Shown: positions 1 through 9,653 of the stretch, in pieces
Position numbering within the stretch: position 1 is the stretch's first letter
How the letters are laid out: every line of letters begins with the position of its first letter
Source: Paenibacillus sp. RC334
Lineage (GTDB): Bacteria > Bacillota > Bacilli > Paenibacillales > Paenibacillaceae
Assembly (NCBI RefSeq): GCF_030034735.1
Contig: NZ_CP125370.1
Coordinates: 5,503,001 to 5,567,000 of the forward strand
Direction: 5' to 3'
Length of the DNA: 64,000 bases
The notes under the pieces: model-generated
The model's database searches: none
What the model was told of the DNA's origin: nothing
What the model saw: the letters and a program-made list of their open reading frames with translations, nothing else
Made by a program: the position numbers and the translations under genes

Positions 1-1452
1 GATACTCCAAGCCGGATACCATGGGCGCTTGTCTGGGGCAGAAAACATTTGCGAGAAGGACTCTACACCATAGGCTTTTAGCAGCTTTTTATCTCCCTCC
101 GTGTAGGACATACGCGCAACCTCAGGCTGCCGCCCCGGGCCAACCGAGTTACCATCAGGCAGGGAAGAACCGTTGCCATATCGCGGCCAATTGTATTCAA
201 AATATTTGAACCCGAATGTCTCGCGGAACGCATCCTTACCAGTCTCAGTAATCTGCTTCTCAGTACGATAAAAGCGTCCCTTTTCATCTACCTCATAGGT
301 CTCGCCCTTGATTCCCCAGTTGGATAACACCTGATTTTCATCTGTCAGCAGGTTGTCAAAAAATTGGATCATACGCACCGGGTCCTTGGCGCTAACCGTA
401 ATTCCAATGCCCCGGTTATTAATGAATGATGGAGGATCAAGATACTGATCCTTAATATTTTGATCGTACACAACGGGCAAAGCCACATATTCCAGATCGT
501 CATTACCTGATTGCTTGGAAGCTTCCTGAAGATTACTCAACGCCTGCCCCGCCTGCCAGCGATAATCGAAGAAGCCAAGCACCTTGCCCGAAGTCAGCTT
601 CGCCAAATATTGATCGTAATTGTCCACAAAGGACGATTTATCGAACAGGCTCTCTGTGTTGAGCTGATTCAGCTCTTTCAGATACCGTTTAGTGATGTCC
701 TCATCTCCGTAATCCGTGGCCTGGTGCGATTGCATATCAATAATCGTGCCGCCATCGTTTGGATAGCCTGCCAGATGCATCGGCGCGTTCGTAAAAGCAA
801 AAAATTTATCCTGCGTTGTTAACGCCAAGTATCCGGTCAATCCTTCGCCTGCATGCTTTTTCGCATAGTTGCGAATCAGAACCACATATTCGTCGAACGT
901 TTTAATTTTTGGATATCCCGCTTCTTTCAACACCCTGCGTTGCACCCAAAAAGCTCCCTGCTCAATATTGGGCGCGGGCAAATAATCGCCTATCACCGCA
1001 CTGAGCGGCAAAAAATAAATGTTCCCGTCCTCCGCCTTCATCAGGTTGTAATAAGGTCCGTATACGCGCTTGATATTCGGTCCATATCTGTCAATCAGGT
1101 CATTGAGGGGAATGAAAGCTCCGGCATCCAGCAGCTTATCAATCGTGCCCTCAGGTACAAGTGCGTCCGGGTAATCATTACTGGCAATGAACGTACCGAT
1201 CTTCGTGTTGGCATCCCCCACCAAATGCTCCAGCTTCCAGTTTACCCCCGTCTGATCCTCCAATATTTTGCCGATCCGCGTCTCATTCGTGTTCATGTCC
1301 TTGCCCGAGTTAGCGTTAAAATACGTAAAGGTCACCTTTTCCTTGCTATCTCCCGGCGCAGGCTCCTTGCCCGAGCTTCCTGAGCAGGCAGCGATCATAG
1401 ATGCCATCATGACCATAACTAGACTGATGATCCCGAACCTTTTGCTTGTCAT
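1..1452 (-). CDS. Sugar-type ABC transporter solute-binding lipoprotein (partial)
   Basis: The gene starts at an ATG at 1452 preceded by AAAGGGGA and runs off the left window edge, so its C-terminus is missing (484 codons visible). The N-terminus is a lipoprotein signal: short basic start, hydrophobic stretch, then a lipobox ending IAAC with Cys23 as the likely lipidation site. The mature part resembles the large (about 500-550 residue) LplA/YtcQ-type binding proteins of Bacillales that deliver oligosaccharides to CUT1 permeases. It follows the sensor kinase gene on the same strand after a gap of about 180 bases, so the YesM/YesN pair upstream probably controls it. The ligand cannot be read from the sequence; permease genes would lie to the left of the window. 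Confidence 0.88.
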   Translation of the reverse strand, partial: MTSKRFGIISLVMVMMASMIAACSGSSGKEPAPGDSKEKVTFTYFNANSGKDMNTNETRIGKILEDQTGVNWKLEHLVGDANTKIGTFIASNDYPDALVPEGTIDKLLDAGAFIPLNDLIDRYGPNIKRVYGPYYNLMKAEDGNIYFLPLSAVIGDYLPAPNIEQGAFWVQRRVLKEAGYPKIKTFDEYVVLIRNYAKKHAGEGLTGYLALTTQDKFFAFTNAPMHLAGYPNDGGTIIDMQSHQATDYGDEDITKRYLKELNQLNTESLFDKSSFVDNYDQYLAKLTSGKVLGFFDYRWQAGQALSNLQEASKQSGNDDLEYVALPVVYDQNIKDQYLDPPSFINNRGIGITVSAKDPVRMIQFFDNLLTDENQVLSNWGIKGETYEVDEKGRFYRTEKQITETGKDAFRETFGFKYFEYNWPRYGNGSSLPDGNSVGPGRQPEVARMSYTEGDKKLLKAYGVESFSQMFSAPDKRPWYPAWSI

Positions 1453-1543
1453 GTCAGACTTCCCCTTTCAGCCTCTTTTGTCGGTTGTGTGTGAACATTG
1501 TACGGACATACCTCAAGCACTGGAAATTCCGCACACTCTAAAT

Positions 1544-1557
1544 TGTAAGCACTTTCA
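1544..1557 (-). promoter_or_regulatory. Candidate cre (CcpA) site upstream of binding-protein gene
   Basis: On the + strand the site reads TGTAAGCACTTTCA. Against the Bacillus cre consensus (TGWAARCGYTWNCW, read on the minus strand) it has one mismatch, in the central CG. It lies about 95 bases upstream of the start codon at 1452. Catabolite repression of a sugar uptake gene would fit, but a 13/14 match can occur by chance. Confidence 0.4.
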
Positions 1558-1631
1558 TTTTATAAAATGCCGTGAATTTCGTTCACCCACCAATCTAAAG
1601 GTGTTACTTAGGAAACTAAAGGAAGCAGGCC

Positions 1632-3395
1632 TCATTTCACATCTGCCGGAATCAAAATACGAATCTCTGTCCCCTCGCCGGGTGCGCTGCAAATATCAAG
1701 CTCAAAGCGGCTTCCGTAGTAAAGCTTCAGACGATAGATGACATTCTGCAGACCGATACGCTCGCCCATTTCCTCCTGTCTGTGCATGTAACCGTACAGC
1801 CGTTGTACCTGTTCCACAGACATGCCAACTCCATCATCTCGTACCGTTAGCATCAGCCGCTCCTCCCTGTGCTCAAAATGAATCTCGATGCGCCCCCCAT
1901 GCTTCAGCGGCTCAATGCCATGAATGCTTGCATTTTCAACCAGCGTAAGCACAACCATTTTGGGAAGCAGATAGTCCAGGTCCTCGGGGCTCGCCTGCAC
2001 TTCGTACTGTATCCGATCCCCAAATCGATATTGCTGGATTTCCAAAAAACAACGAATGAGTTCCAGTTCCTCCCGCAGCGTGACCCTGTCCTTGTTCCAC
2101 ACCAACGAATTGCGGAAAATTCGTGCCATGTTATGGATAATGCGGGCTGTCTCGTCTTCATGCTTCATCAGGCTTCGCATACGTATCGTCTCCAGCGCAT
2201 TGAACAGAAAATGAGGGTTAATCTGGCTGTGAAGTGCATTCAACTGGGCATGCCTGCGTAGAATCTCCAAATTTTTTCGCTGAATATCCGCCACATAGAC
2301 ATCGTTAATCAGTCGCTTTATTTTCAGTGTCATCCGATTAAATTCACCTGTTAACTGCCCGATTTCATCTCGCGATTCTGTACCGGGGATCAGTTCAAAA
2401 TGCTGATTTTTCACCTTTTTCATATGCTTCAGAATACGATGAATGCGCACGTTCAGCGAACGTGTAATCCAGATGATGATCAAGGTAGGCAGCAGCATAT
2501 TCATGCAGGTTAACAGCAGCACAAAATTGCGGGATTTCTCCATTTCATACAGCACTTCATCGCCCGACACCGCAGTCACAATGCTCCAGCCATTGAGATT
2601 ACTCGTCAGCACATAATTTGTCTTGAACTCTATAGTGTCCTTGGACTGCTGGAGGGTGCTATAGGCCACGACCTTATGATTGATATCAATCCTGGAATCG
2701 GTCGTATATTCGATTTCCCCCCGTTCGTTGAGCAGAAAGAGACTGCCCCGCAAATTCAGATTATGGAAAATCTCTTGAATGGACGACATTCGCAGCTCTA
2801 TTTTCAGTATTTTCTCGCGGCCATTTTGGGAATAAAAATAGTTCATCCGCCGAATCAGGCTAAAGGGGTGCAGTTGTTCGCCCGTACCGTCGTCAGTACG
2901 TACAAATATAGGCTTGGACTGCCGTCCGGGCGGGATTTTGGCATACCAGGACAAGCTTTTAACCCGCTCATCTATAAAGCTGATTCCCCCGGAATCCAGT
3001 AGAGTCGGATTATCTGTGTAGATCGTCATTCCACCCACAGAATGGTATACAGGACTGTAAGTATTGTTTAACATACGACGTAAATAAGAATCATAGGCGG
3101 CAATATATTCAGCAGGATGGGGGTATGTTTGCTCCAATAGTTCGTTTAGCTGATGATCGGTATAAAAGATAGACGAGATCTCCATCGCATCTTCAAACTC
3201 ACGGTAAAACTCAATTTTGATCTGCTCCAGCGCACGGGAAATATCCTGCATACGCTGTTCCTTCACATTTTGCGAGGTGACGTGGTAAAAAATCAGATTG
3301 GTCAGCACCACTGGCGCAAATACACAGAAAAAATACAGCAGCAGCATTTTATCCCGCAGGCGGACATGGTCAAGGGTTGAGCGCAGCATACTCAT
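1632..3395 (-). CDS. YesM-type sensor histidine kinase
   Basis: A 587-residue membrane histidine kinase. It has an N-terminal membrane segment (about residues 15-37), a large extracytoplasmic sensing region, a second membrane segment (about 295-315), a HAMP linker, and a His_kinase domain with the phosphoacceptor motif INPHFLFN near residues 390-398. A HATPase domain follows, with an N-box (LVENASIHG) and G-box (DDGVGMS). This is the class that pairs with AraC-type response regulators next to carbohydrate ABC transporters. Its start overlaps the stop of the regulator gene by ATGA, so the two are translationally coupled. The extracellular sugar signal is unknown. Confidence 0.93.
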   Translation of the reverse strand: MSMLRSTLDHVRLRDKMLLLYFFCVFAPVVLTNLIFYHVTSQNVKEQRMQDISRALEQIKIEFYREFEDAMEISSIFYTDHQLNELLEQTYPHPAEYIAAYDSYLRRMLNNTYSPVYHSVGGMTIYTDNPTLLDSGGISFIDERVKSLSWYAKIPPGRQSKPIFVRTDDGTGEQLHPFSLIRRMNYFYSQNGREKILKIELRMSSIQEIFHNLNLRGSLFLLNERGEIEYTTDSRIDINHKVVAYSTLQQSKDTIEFKTNYVLTSNLNGWSIVTAVSGDEVLYEMEKSRNFVLLLTCMNMLLPTLIIIWITRSLNVRIHRILKHMKKVKNQHFELIPGTESRDEIGQLTGEFNRMTLKIKRLINDVYVADIQRKNLEILRRHAQLNALHSQINPHFLFNALETIRMRSLMKHEDETARIIHNMARIFRNSLVWNKDRVTLREELELIRCFLEIQQYRFGDRIQYEVQASPEDLDYLLPKMVVLTLVENASIHGIEPLKHGGRIEIHFEHREERLMLTVRDDGVGMSVEQVQRLYGYMHRQEEMGERIGLQNVIYRLKLYYGSRFELDICSAPGEGTEIRILIPADVK

Positions 3396-5023
3396 TCGCT
3401 GCCCCTTTGCGGCTCCACACGGGTATTCAGGCTACTGCGGTATTCGCTTGGCTTGGCCTGCACCAATTTCTCAAATTGGGTGACAAAATAATCCGGGCTA
3501 CCAAAGCCCACACGCTCGGCAATTTCATAAATGCGCAAATCGGTCTGACGAAGCAACCGTTTAGCCTCCTGAACCCGCAATTGCAGCAGGAATTCGTTAA
3601 AGTACACCCCGTACGTTTTTCTGAACAATTGGCCCAGGTAGACCGGATTCATGTAAAAGCGGGCTGCTATACTTTTCAGGTTAATATTCTCTGCCGCATG
3701 CTGCTCAATGTAGGTGCGGATGTGCTGAATTCCTCCCTGTTGACGCTCCTTGCGCAACACCCCAATCATTCGGCTGCTTTCCTCGGCAAAAGCTGTAAAT
3801 AGCCGCTGTAATTCACCCAGCGACAGGTTCATATCCTGCCAGCCCATCATAGGCTCTAATGTCTGAAGCGAGCGTTCATCACCCTGCATATTTTGAATGA
3901 CCCGCACGATGCTGATTACGCATTGATGCAAGTTCATTTTCACACCCTCCGGGGCGTAATGTTGCTCACGAAAGCTGCAAAACAGATGATCTACGGTCGA
4001 ATATAGCTCCTCCAACCGAATCTCCTCTATCTGCTCCGTCAAGCAATCCAGTACATCCTGATGGATCGTCCTATAGTGGAGCGTTGGCATTCCCTCCTCC
4101 TGATACAGGACAATGCCGCTGCGGTCATGAATGTATTTATGGAGCGCCGCTTCCTTGGCACGTTCATAGGACCGATGGATATCTTGCAATCGTTGAACAG
4201 GGCTTCCCACGTATATAAAGACTCGGTTCCCCATCTGATTTTTCAGTAACTCCAGCTCCTCCAGTTCTCGTTGTAGCGCTTTCATAAAAGCGTCTGCCCT
4301 GGATTCAAAGTACTTCAAAAAGAAGTCCGGCACTATGATGCCAATCCGATTACGGTGCTCATGGACATAGAGAGGATACTTACCGTCAATCAAACGATAA
4401 AGTGCCTGCTCTACAAGCTCTCTGAATTGGAAAAGCGACAGCGGAACAGCGTTGCCATCGGGACGCCACGGATGTTGATCATTCAGCTCGACGAGCACAT
4501 AGTACATATATGCAGCTTCTCCAAGACGTAGCTGCTGTTCCCAAGCCGTCACCACGACGTCATCTTCCCCATTCATCATCAGTGTCTCCAACAGCTCACC
4601 TGTACGGCGACTCTGATAGAGCTGTGCATTCTGCTGCTCATGATGCAGCCTTTTACTCAGCCTGCGCAGTGTAGCCGAAAAGTCCTTCTCATCAATCGGC
4701 TTGAGCATAAAATCGTGAACCCCGTAGCGAAGTGCCTGCTGTGCATAAGCAAAATCGCTGTAGCCGCTCAAGATAATAAACGCAGGATGATCCGCCCCCC
4801 GTCCGAGTACACAACGGATCAGCTCCAATCCGTCCAGCACAGGCATACGAATATCGGTGATGACCAGATCAGGATGGACGCTGCCGATCAGTTCAAGTGC
4901 ATCCTCACCGTTATCCGCCTCCCCAACGACCTCAAAGCCGCAGGCTTCCCAATCCATGAGTTGAAGCAGTCCTTTGCGAGTGAATATTTCATCATCCACT
5001 ACAATGGCTCGATGCAGTTGCAT
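3392..5023 (-). CDS. YesN-type AraC-family response regulator
   Basis: A 543-residue response regulator. It has an N-terminal receiver domain with acidic pocket D10/D11 and phosphoacceptor D57 (in VITDIRMP), a long middle region, and a C-terminal AraC double helix-turn-helix (about residues 435-530, including YLGQLFRKTYG and IAERVGFGSPDYF). Start at ATG 5023 with AAAGGAGGAAG upstream. It is the first gene of a probable operon regulator-kinase-binding protein, and is divergent from uxuA. Family members activate the neighbouring transporter genes in response to external oligosaccharide. Confidence 0.93.
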   Translation of the reverse strand: MQLHRAIVVDDEIFTRKGLLQLMDWEACGFEVVGEADNGEDALELIGSVHPDLVITDIRMPVLDGLELIRCVLGRGADHPAFIILSGYSDFAYAQQALRYGVHDFMLKPIDEKDFSATLRRLSKRLHHEQQNAQLYQSRRTGELLETLMMNGEDDVVVTAWEQQLRLGEAAYMYYVLVELNDQHPWRPDGNAVPLSLFQFRELVEQALYRLIDGKYPLYVHEHRNRIGIIVPDFFLKYFESRADAFMKALQRELEELELLKNQMGNRVFIYVGSPVQRLQDIHRSYERAKEAALHKYIHDRSGIVLYQEEGMPTLHYRTIHQDVLDCLTEQIEEIRLEELYSTVDHLFCSFREQHYAPEGVKMNLHQCVISIVRVIQNMQGDERSLQTLEPMMGWQDMNLSLGELQRLFTAFAEESSRMIGVLRKERQQGGIQHIRTYIEQHAAENINLKSIAARFYMNPVYLGQLFRKTYGVYFNEFLLQLRVQEAKRLLRQTDLRIYEIAERVGFGSPDYFVTQFEKLVQAKPSEYRSSLNTRVEPQRGSE

Positions 5024-5166
5024 AACCTACTTCCTCCTTTTGGTTTGTGCATCACTTTATTTTGGTTAACTATTCCAATTGTCTCTAGCAATATGGTAAT
5101 GTGGAAACATCGGGAAATGGAAATTGCTGTTACACCTATCATATGACAAATGGGGCGGTGCAAAGC

Positions 5167-6303
5167 ATGCGCATGGTATTTCGTTGGTTCGGTGAAGGAA
5201 ACGATACGGTAACGCTGGAGCAAATCCGACAAATTCCGGGGGTAGAAGGGATCGTGTGGGCGCTACACGATATTCCAGCCGGAGAAGAATGGCCTTTGGA
5301 GCGTATTGTGGCATTTCGAGAGCAGGTTGTACAGGCGGGATTTCACAATGAGGTCGTTGAAAGTGTGAATGTGCATGAGGATATCAAGCTCGGACGATCG
5401 ACGCGCGATCAGTATATCCGTAACTACATACGTACATTGGAAAAGCTCGGCCACAACGGCGTGAAGGTCGTCTGCTATAATTTTATGCCCATTTTTGACT
5501 GGCTGCGCACCGATTTGCAGAAGGAACTGGAGGACGGCTCGACGGCTCTCTTCTTCGAGAAGTCACGAATTGAAGGTCTTGATCCGTTCGAACTGGTACG
5601 CCGAATTAACGAAAATAGCTCGTTAACCATGCCCGGTTGGGAACCGGAGCGACTGGAGCATCTGACGGCTTTGTTTGAAGCGTACACCCACGTCACGGAG
5701 GAAGACCTGTGGCGGAATCTGGCTTACTTTCTGGAGGCCGTTATTCCCGCTGCCGAACGCAGCGGCATTCGGATGGCTATTCACCCCGATGATCCGCCAT
5801 GGTCTGTATTCGGACTGCCACGCATCATCACAAGCCAGGCTCATTTGCGCAGGCTGCTGGCGCTGTACGACAGTCCCGCGAACGGGATTACCCTATGCTC
5901 TGGCTCGCTGGGAGCCAACCCCAAAAATGAAATCGTTTCTATGATTTATGAGTTCAAGGATCGTATTCCGTTTGCCCATATCCGCAATGTGCGTGTTTCC
6001 GCTAACGGAGATTTTATCGAAACATCTCACCGAACTCAGGATGGAACCGTCGATATTGCGGGCATTGTCCAGGCGTATCACGATGTTGGCTTTACGGGCT
6101 ACGCCAGACCGGACCATGGTCGCCATTTGTGGGGAGAGCAATGCAGACCCGGATATGGACTGTATGACCGCGCACTTGGGATTATGTATTTATGGGGGCT
6201 GTGGGATGCATTGACATGTAACCAGGTCCGACACAATTCTCCTGTTTCCAGGACGGAAACCACGCTGACCGGATCAGTCCATACGAAGGAGTCGACCCTA
6301 TGA
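5167..6303 (+). CDS. uxuA: Mannonate dehydratase
   Basis: This 378-residue enzyme dehydrates D-mannonate to 2-keto-3-deoxygluconate in hexuronate (glucuronate) catabolism. The N-terminus [13 protein letters not shown] and the motifs HPDDPPW and CSGSLGAN are hallmarks of UxuA and supply metal and substrate ligands. The open frame begins at 5101, but the ATG at 5167 gives the family N-terminus and has a GGGGCGGTG ribosome binding site, so it is preferred. The stop codon overlaps the start of the next gene by four bases (ATGA), indicating an operon. Glucuronate released by the GH67 enzyme at 40.5 kb would enter this pathway. Confidence 0.94.
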   Translation: MRMVFRWFGEGNDTVTLEQIRQIPGVEGIVWALHDIPAGEEWPLERIVAFREQVVQAGFHNEVVESVNVHEDIKLGRSTRDQYIRNYIRTLEKLGHNGVKVVCYNFMPIFDWLRTDLQKELEDGSTALFFEKSRIEGLDPFELVRRINENSSLTMPGWEPERLEHLTALFEAYTHVTEEDLWRNLAYFLEAVIPAAERSGIRMAIHPDDPPWSVFGLPRIITSQAHLRRLLALYDSPANGITLCSGSLGANPKNEIVSMIYEFKDRIPFAHIRNVRVSANGDFIETSHRTQDGTVDIAGIVQAYHDVGFTGYARPDHGRHLWGEQCRPGYGLYDRALGIMYLWGLWDALTCNQVRHNSPVSRTETTLTGSVHTKESTL

Positions 6304-7154
6304 GCACACTTTCTCTACACCCTTCACTGGCAGGCAAAACAGCAGTAGTTACAGGCGGTGCCGGAGTGCTATGCAGCGCGATGGCCCGCGAGCTGGCAAG
6401 GCAAGGCGTGAAGGTCGCTATTCTGAACCGAACGGAAGAAAAGGGCCTGCATGTAGTCCATGATATTCAGGCCGCAGGCGGAGAAGCGATGGCTGTGGCC
6501 TGTGACGTCACCGAAGCTGACAGCGTTCGGCGGGCCGAACAGGCGGTACGCAAGCAATTCGGCGCTTGTGATATTCTGGTCAACGGAGCCGGAGGGAATC
6601 ATGCGAGCGCCAATACCACCCGCGAAACATTCCGGTTGGAGGACTTGACGCAGCCCGATATCACCACCTTTTTCGAGCTGAGCATACCCGGCTTTCGCCA
6701 GGTGCTGGACGTCAATTTTATCGGAACGCTCATTCCGACACAAATATTCGCACAGGGCATGACAGGACGTTCAGGAGCAGTCGTGCTGAACATTTCCTCT
6801 ATGAGCGCTCCCAGCCCGATGACCAAAGTTCCGGCTTACAGCGCAGCCAAGGCTGCCATTAACAACTTCACACAATGGCTGGCTGTCCATCTGGCTGAAG
6901 CGGGTATTCGCGTCAACGCTATAGCACCGGGCTTTTTTCTCACAGAGCAAAACCGCAGTCTGCTAACCCGCGAGGACGGCTCCCTCACTGAACGTGCGGA
7001 TAAAATCATCGCCCACACCCCCATGCGCCGCTTCGGCGTACCGGACGATCTGCTTGGCACCCTGCTGTGGCTCGTGGATGAACAGACATCCGGCTTTGTT
7101 ACGGGCACAGTGATTCCGGTAGACGGCGGGTTTATGTCGTATTCCGGGGTATGA
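6300..7154 (+). CDS. uxuB: SDR-family D-mannonate oxidoreductase (fructuronate reductase)
   Basis: A 284-residue classical short-chain dehydrogenase. The nucleotide motif is [10 protein letters not shown], the catalytic Ser lies in [10 protein letters not shown] and the YxxxK pair in AYSAAKAA. The subgroup inserts about 25 residues before helix alpha-4. Coupling to uxuA by ATGA overlap identifies it as the SDR-type reductase that interconverts fructuronate and mannonate, equivalent to the uxuB/yjmF product of Bacillus and unrelated to the larger E. coli UxuB. Role is inferred from context plus the fold; substrate residues were not checked. Confidence 0.88.
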   Translation: MSTLSLHPSLAGKTAVVTGGAGVLCSAMARELARQGVKVAILNRTEEKGLHVVHDIQAAGGEAMAVACDVTEADSVRRAEQAVRKQFGACDILVNGAGGNHASANTTRETFRLEDLTQPDITTFFELSIPGFRQVLDVNFIGTLIPTQIFAQGMTGRSGAVVLNISSMSAPSPMTKVPAYSAAKAAINNFTQWLAVHLAEAGIRVNAIAPGFFLTEQNRSLLTREDGSLTERADKIIAHTPMRRFGVPDDLLGTLLWLVDEQTSGFVTGTVIPVDGGFMSYSGV

Positions 7155-7167
7155 GCAGCACCCCAAA

Positions 7168-7196
7168 AGCCGCTTGAGCGCTTGAGCCAGGCGGCT
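7168..7196 (+). terminator. Possible terminator after uxuB
   Basis: AGCCGC (7168-7173) can pair with GCGGCT (7191-7196) around a GC-rich loop just after the uxuB stop. The following bases are pyrimidine-rich but lack a clean T run, so the call is weak. Confidence 0.3.
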
Positions 7197-7326
7197 ATCG
7201 ACACAGCTTTCCTTTCCTATCTTTTTCCCGATTACATAGACTCCGAGAATCGCTTGAAAACAACCTGCATCACACCTCCACAACACGATCGAATCCTTCA
7301 ATACTCTAAATTTAAAAAATTCGATA

Positions 7327-7375
7327 TTGACTATTTCTATCATTATTAAGTATATTGATAATGATAATCATTATC
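7327..7375 (+). promoter_or_regulatory. Promoter with perfect Fur box for the large surface protease
   Basis: A -35 element TTGACT (7327-7332), an 18-base spacer and a -10 element TATATT (7351-7356) are followed directly by GATAATGATAATCATTATC (7357-7375). That 19-mer is identical to the classical Fur box consensus. A Fur dimer here would cover the transcription start, so the gene downstream should be iron-repressed. The surrounding 7155-7457 gap holds no gene. Confidence 0.85.
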
Positions 7376-7457
7376 ATTTTAGACGAATGATGATGCACAT
7401 CAATGGATCCTAATGGATTTTTTTACTATACCAATATATTTTCAGGAGGGAACAAGA

Positions 7458-9653
7458 TTGCTGAAGGTTTGGAAGAAAAAATGGATTGCAGGCTTTCTCA
7501 TCGCCTTACTCGTAAGCAACACCCTGTTTGCCGCAGGATTAGGCTTCGCGGCGGCAGCTACAGATGAGAATAACGTTGTACCTACACTGGCTAGTACAGA
7601 TCAGACAACCAGTGCAGTAGCAAACGCAGACCCTAGTGAACCTAGCTTTAAAGAAAAGCTAGAAAACGGGACCCTAAACAACAGCGGAATAGGCAAGAAA
7701 TCCGTTGCAGAAGCAACCTATGAAGCATCAGAAGAAACCAACGTTACACAAGCCACTTACGAACCCTCAGGGAAAGTAACCGTGATTGTGGAATTACAAG
7801 GAGCTCCGCTCATTTCCAGTGCTTCCCCCAAAGCTTTCGGCAATCAGCTGAATGCTCTAAGAAGCAGCGAGCGTACCCTCACAACCCAGCATGAATCGGT
7901 AAAAAACCAGATTCGTGCACTCTCCATCAAAGACTCCTCTTCGTTAGGCGCTTTAGGCTTAAGTAAAGTCTTGGCCCCCAAACTAGAAGTCATTTACGAT
8001 TATTACATGGTTATGAATGCGATTTCGGTAAAGGTAGACTACCAAGAGCTGAAAGAAATTCGAAAATTGCCTGGCGTGAAAAACGCATGGGTAGCCAACA
8101 AATATGAAAAAATCGTTCCTAAACAGTCTATGGAGACTTATATGGCCAATAGCTCCGCGATGATCGGTTCTCCTGAGGCTATTGCAGCAGGATATACAGG
8201 AAAAGGTACGACTGTAGCTGTCATCGACACCGGTCTGGATTGGAAGCATGAAGCATTTTCCACGCATATGCCTCCCGCATTGACCCTGAAACACACCCGC
8301 CAAAAGGTTAGCGACATTCTGAGCAGTGCCGATATGTCTGCAGGCAAAGTAAGCATAGATGATGTCTACATGGATGATAAAGTTCCTTTCGCCTATGACT
8401 ACGCAGATAAAGACACCAATGTCATTCCTTCTGCCAGTTCTGATAACGCCCACGGTACCCATGTGGCAGGCACCATCGCCGCTAACGGCGATAAATTAAA
8501 AGGGATTGCTCCTGACGCCCAATTAATGATCATGAAGGTGTTCGATGATCTCAATGGATTCACCACGGATGCTGACATTATTGCCGCCTTGGATGATTCC
8601 GTTAAAATGGGCGCAGATGTCATCAATATGAGTCTTGGTTCCAATGCAGGCTTTTCCACAGCCGGGGAAGCAAGTAAGGATGACATGTACAGCAGGATTG
8701 CGAACGCTGGAATCAATCTTGTGGTAGCTGCTGGAAACAGTTACAGCGCCGCTTATCAAAATCAGTCCGGTTCCAACCTTCCCTATGCGAACGAGCCTGA
8801 CAATTCAATTGTTTCTGCTCCTTCCACATACGATGCTGCTCTATCCGTAGCAAGTATGATTAATACCGCTACATCAGATGCCCCTTATATTCTGGCAGGG
8901 GATCGAAAGATTATATTCAACGACACCTCCACTGCCGCTGACCCCAAAATACAGGCACTAAACCGTACATATGATTATGTAGATGCCGGTTTTGGAACTG
9001 CGGAAGACATTAAAAAGGCGGGGGATTTAAAAGGTAAAATAGCCTTGATGTCCCGTGGCAACCAAATAGGCTTCCAGCAAAAGGTCGACGCTGCGTATTC
9101 TGCTGGTGCCGTTGCTACCGTTATTTATGATAATGAATCAGGCAGAGCCAACATGGATATCAGCTCCTACTACATTCCAGCCGTATCCATTACCAAGGAT
9201 GACGGACTGTATCTGTTGGAATTGGCAAATAAACAACTGACGCTGGATGAAAAATTCAAGACAGACGCACCCAATGCGGATGCATATAAAATGTCGGAAT
9301 TTTCTTCATGGGGCGTTTCGCCGGACTTAAAACTGAAACCGGAAATCACTGCACCCGGTGAAAATATCTACTCTACCGTTCCCGGCAATAAATATGAAAA
9401 TATGAGCGGTACGTCTATGGCATCTCCTCATATCGCCGGAGCCGAAGTCTTGGTGAAAGAGTATGTTACCAGCAAACTGAATATTTCAGACCCTATTGAA
9501 CGAGAAAAGCTGGTACATACCCTGCTGATGAGCACTGCCCATCCAGCCAAGGACGAGGATCAGCAATATTATTCTCCCCGTAAGCAAGGCGCGGGCTTGG
9601 GCCAATGTGAACGGAGCAGTCACTACCGGAGCCTATTTGACTGTACAGGGTAA
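7458..9653 (+). CDS. Secreted subtilisin-family (S8) protease, N-terminal part of a frame-broken gene
   Basis: The TTG at 7458, seven bases after AGGAGGG, is the likely start; it gives a clean signal peptide (basic LKVWKKKW, hydrophobic core, [10 protein letters not shown]). A propeptide-like region follows. The S8 catalytic domain carries D257 ([10 protein letters not shown]), H332 (AHGTHVAG) and S653 (SGTSMASPH), numbered from this start. A protease-associated (PA) insert lies between His and Ser, as in lactocepin/C5a-peptidase-like enzymes. One extra G in the run at 9599-9601 shifts the frame: after ...KQGAGL the reading ends within 20 codons, while the family-like continuation ([10 protein letters not shown]) resumes in the other frame. 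Together with the next entry it would be a protein of about 2,710 residues. Confidence 0.88.
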   Translation: MLKVWKKKWIAGFLIALLVSNTLFAAGLGFAAAATDENNVVPTLASTDQTTSAVANADPSEPSFKEKLENGTLNNSGIGKKSVAEATYEASEETNVTQATYEPSGKVTVIVELQGAPLISSASPKAFGNQLNALRSSERTLTTQHESVKNQIRALSIKDSSSLGALGLSKVLAPKLEVIYDYYMVMNAISVKVDYQELKEIRKLPGVKNAWVANKYEKIVPKQSMETYMANSSAMIGSPEAIAAGYTGKGTTVAVIDTGLDWKHEAFSTHMPPALTLKHTRQKVSDILSSADMSAGKVSIDDVYMDDKVPFAYDYADKDTNVIPSASSDNAHGTHVAGTIAANGDKLKGIAPDAQLMIMKVFDDLNGFTTDADIIAALDDSVKMGADVINMSLGSNAGFSTAGEASKDDMYSRIANAGINLVVAAGNSYSAAYQNQSGSNLPYANEPDNSIVSAPSTYDAALSVASMINTATSDAPYILAGDRKIIFNDTSTAADPKIQALNRTYDYVDAGFGTAEDIKKAGDLKGKIALMSRGNQIGFQQKVDAAYSAGAVATVIYDNESGRANMDISSYYIPAVSITKDDGLYLLELANKQLTLDEKFKTDAPNADAYKMSEFSSWGVSPDLKLKPEITAPGENIYSTVPGNKYENMSGTSMASPHIAGAEVLVKEYVTSKLNISDPIEREKLVHTLLMSTAHPAKDEDQQYYSPRKQGAGLGQCERSSHYRSLFDCTG

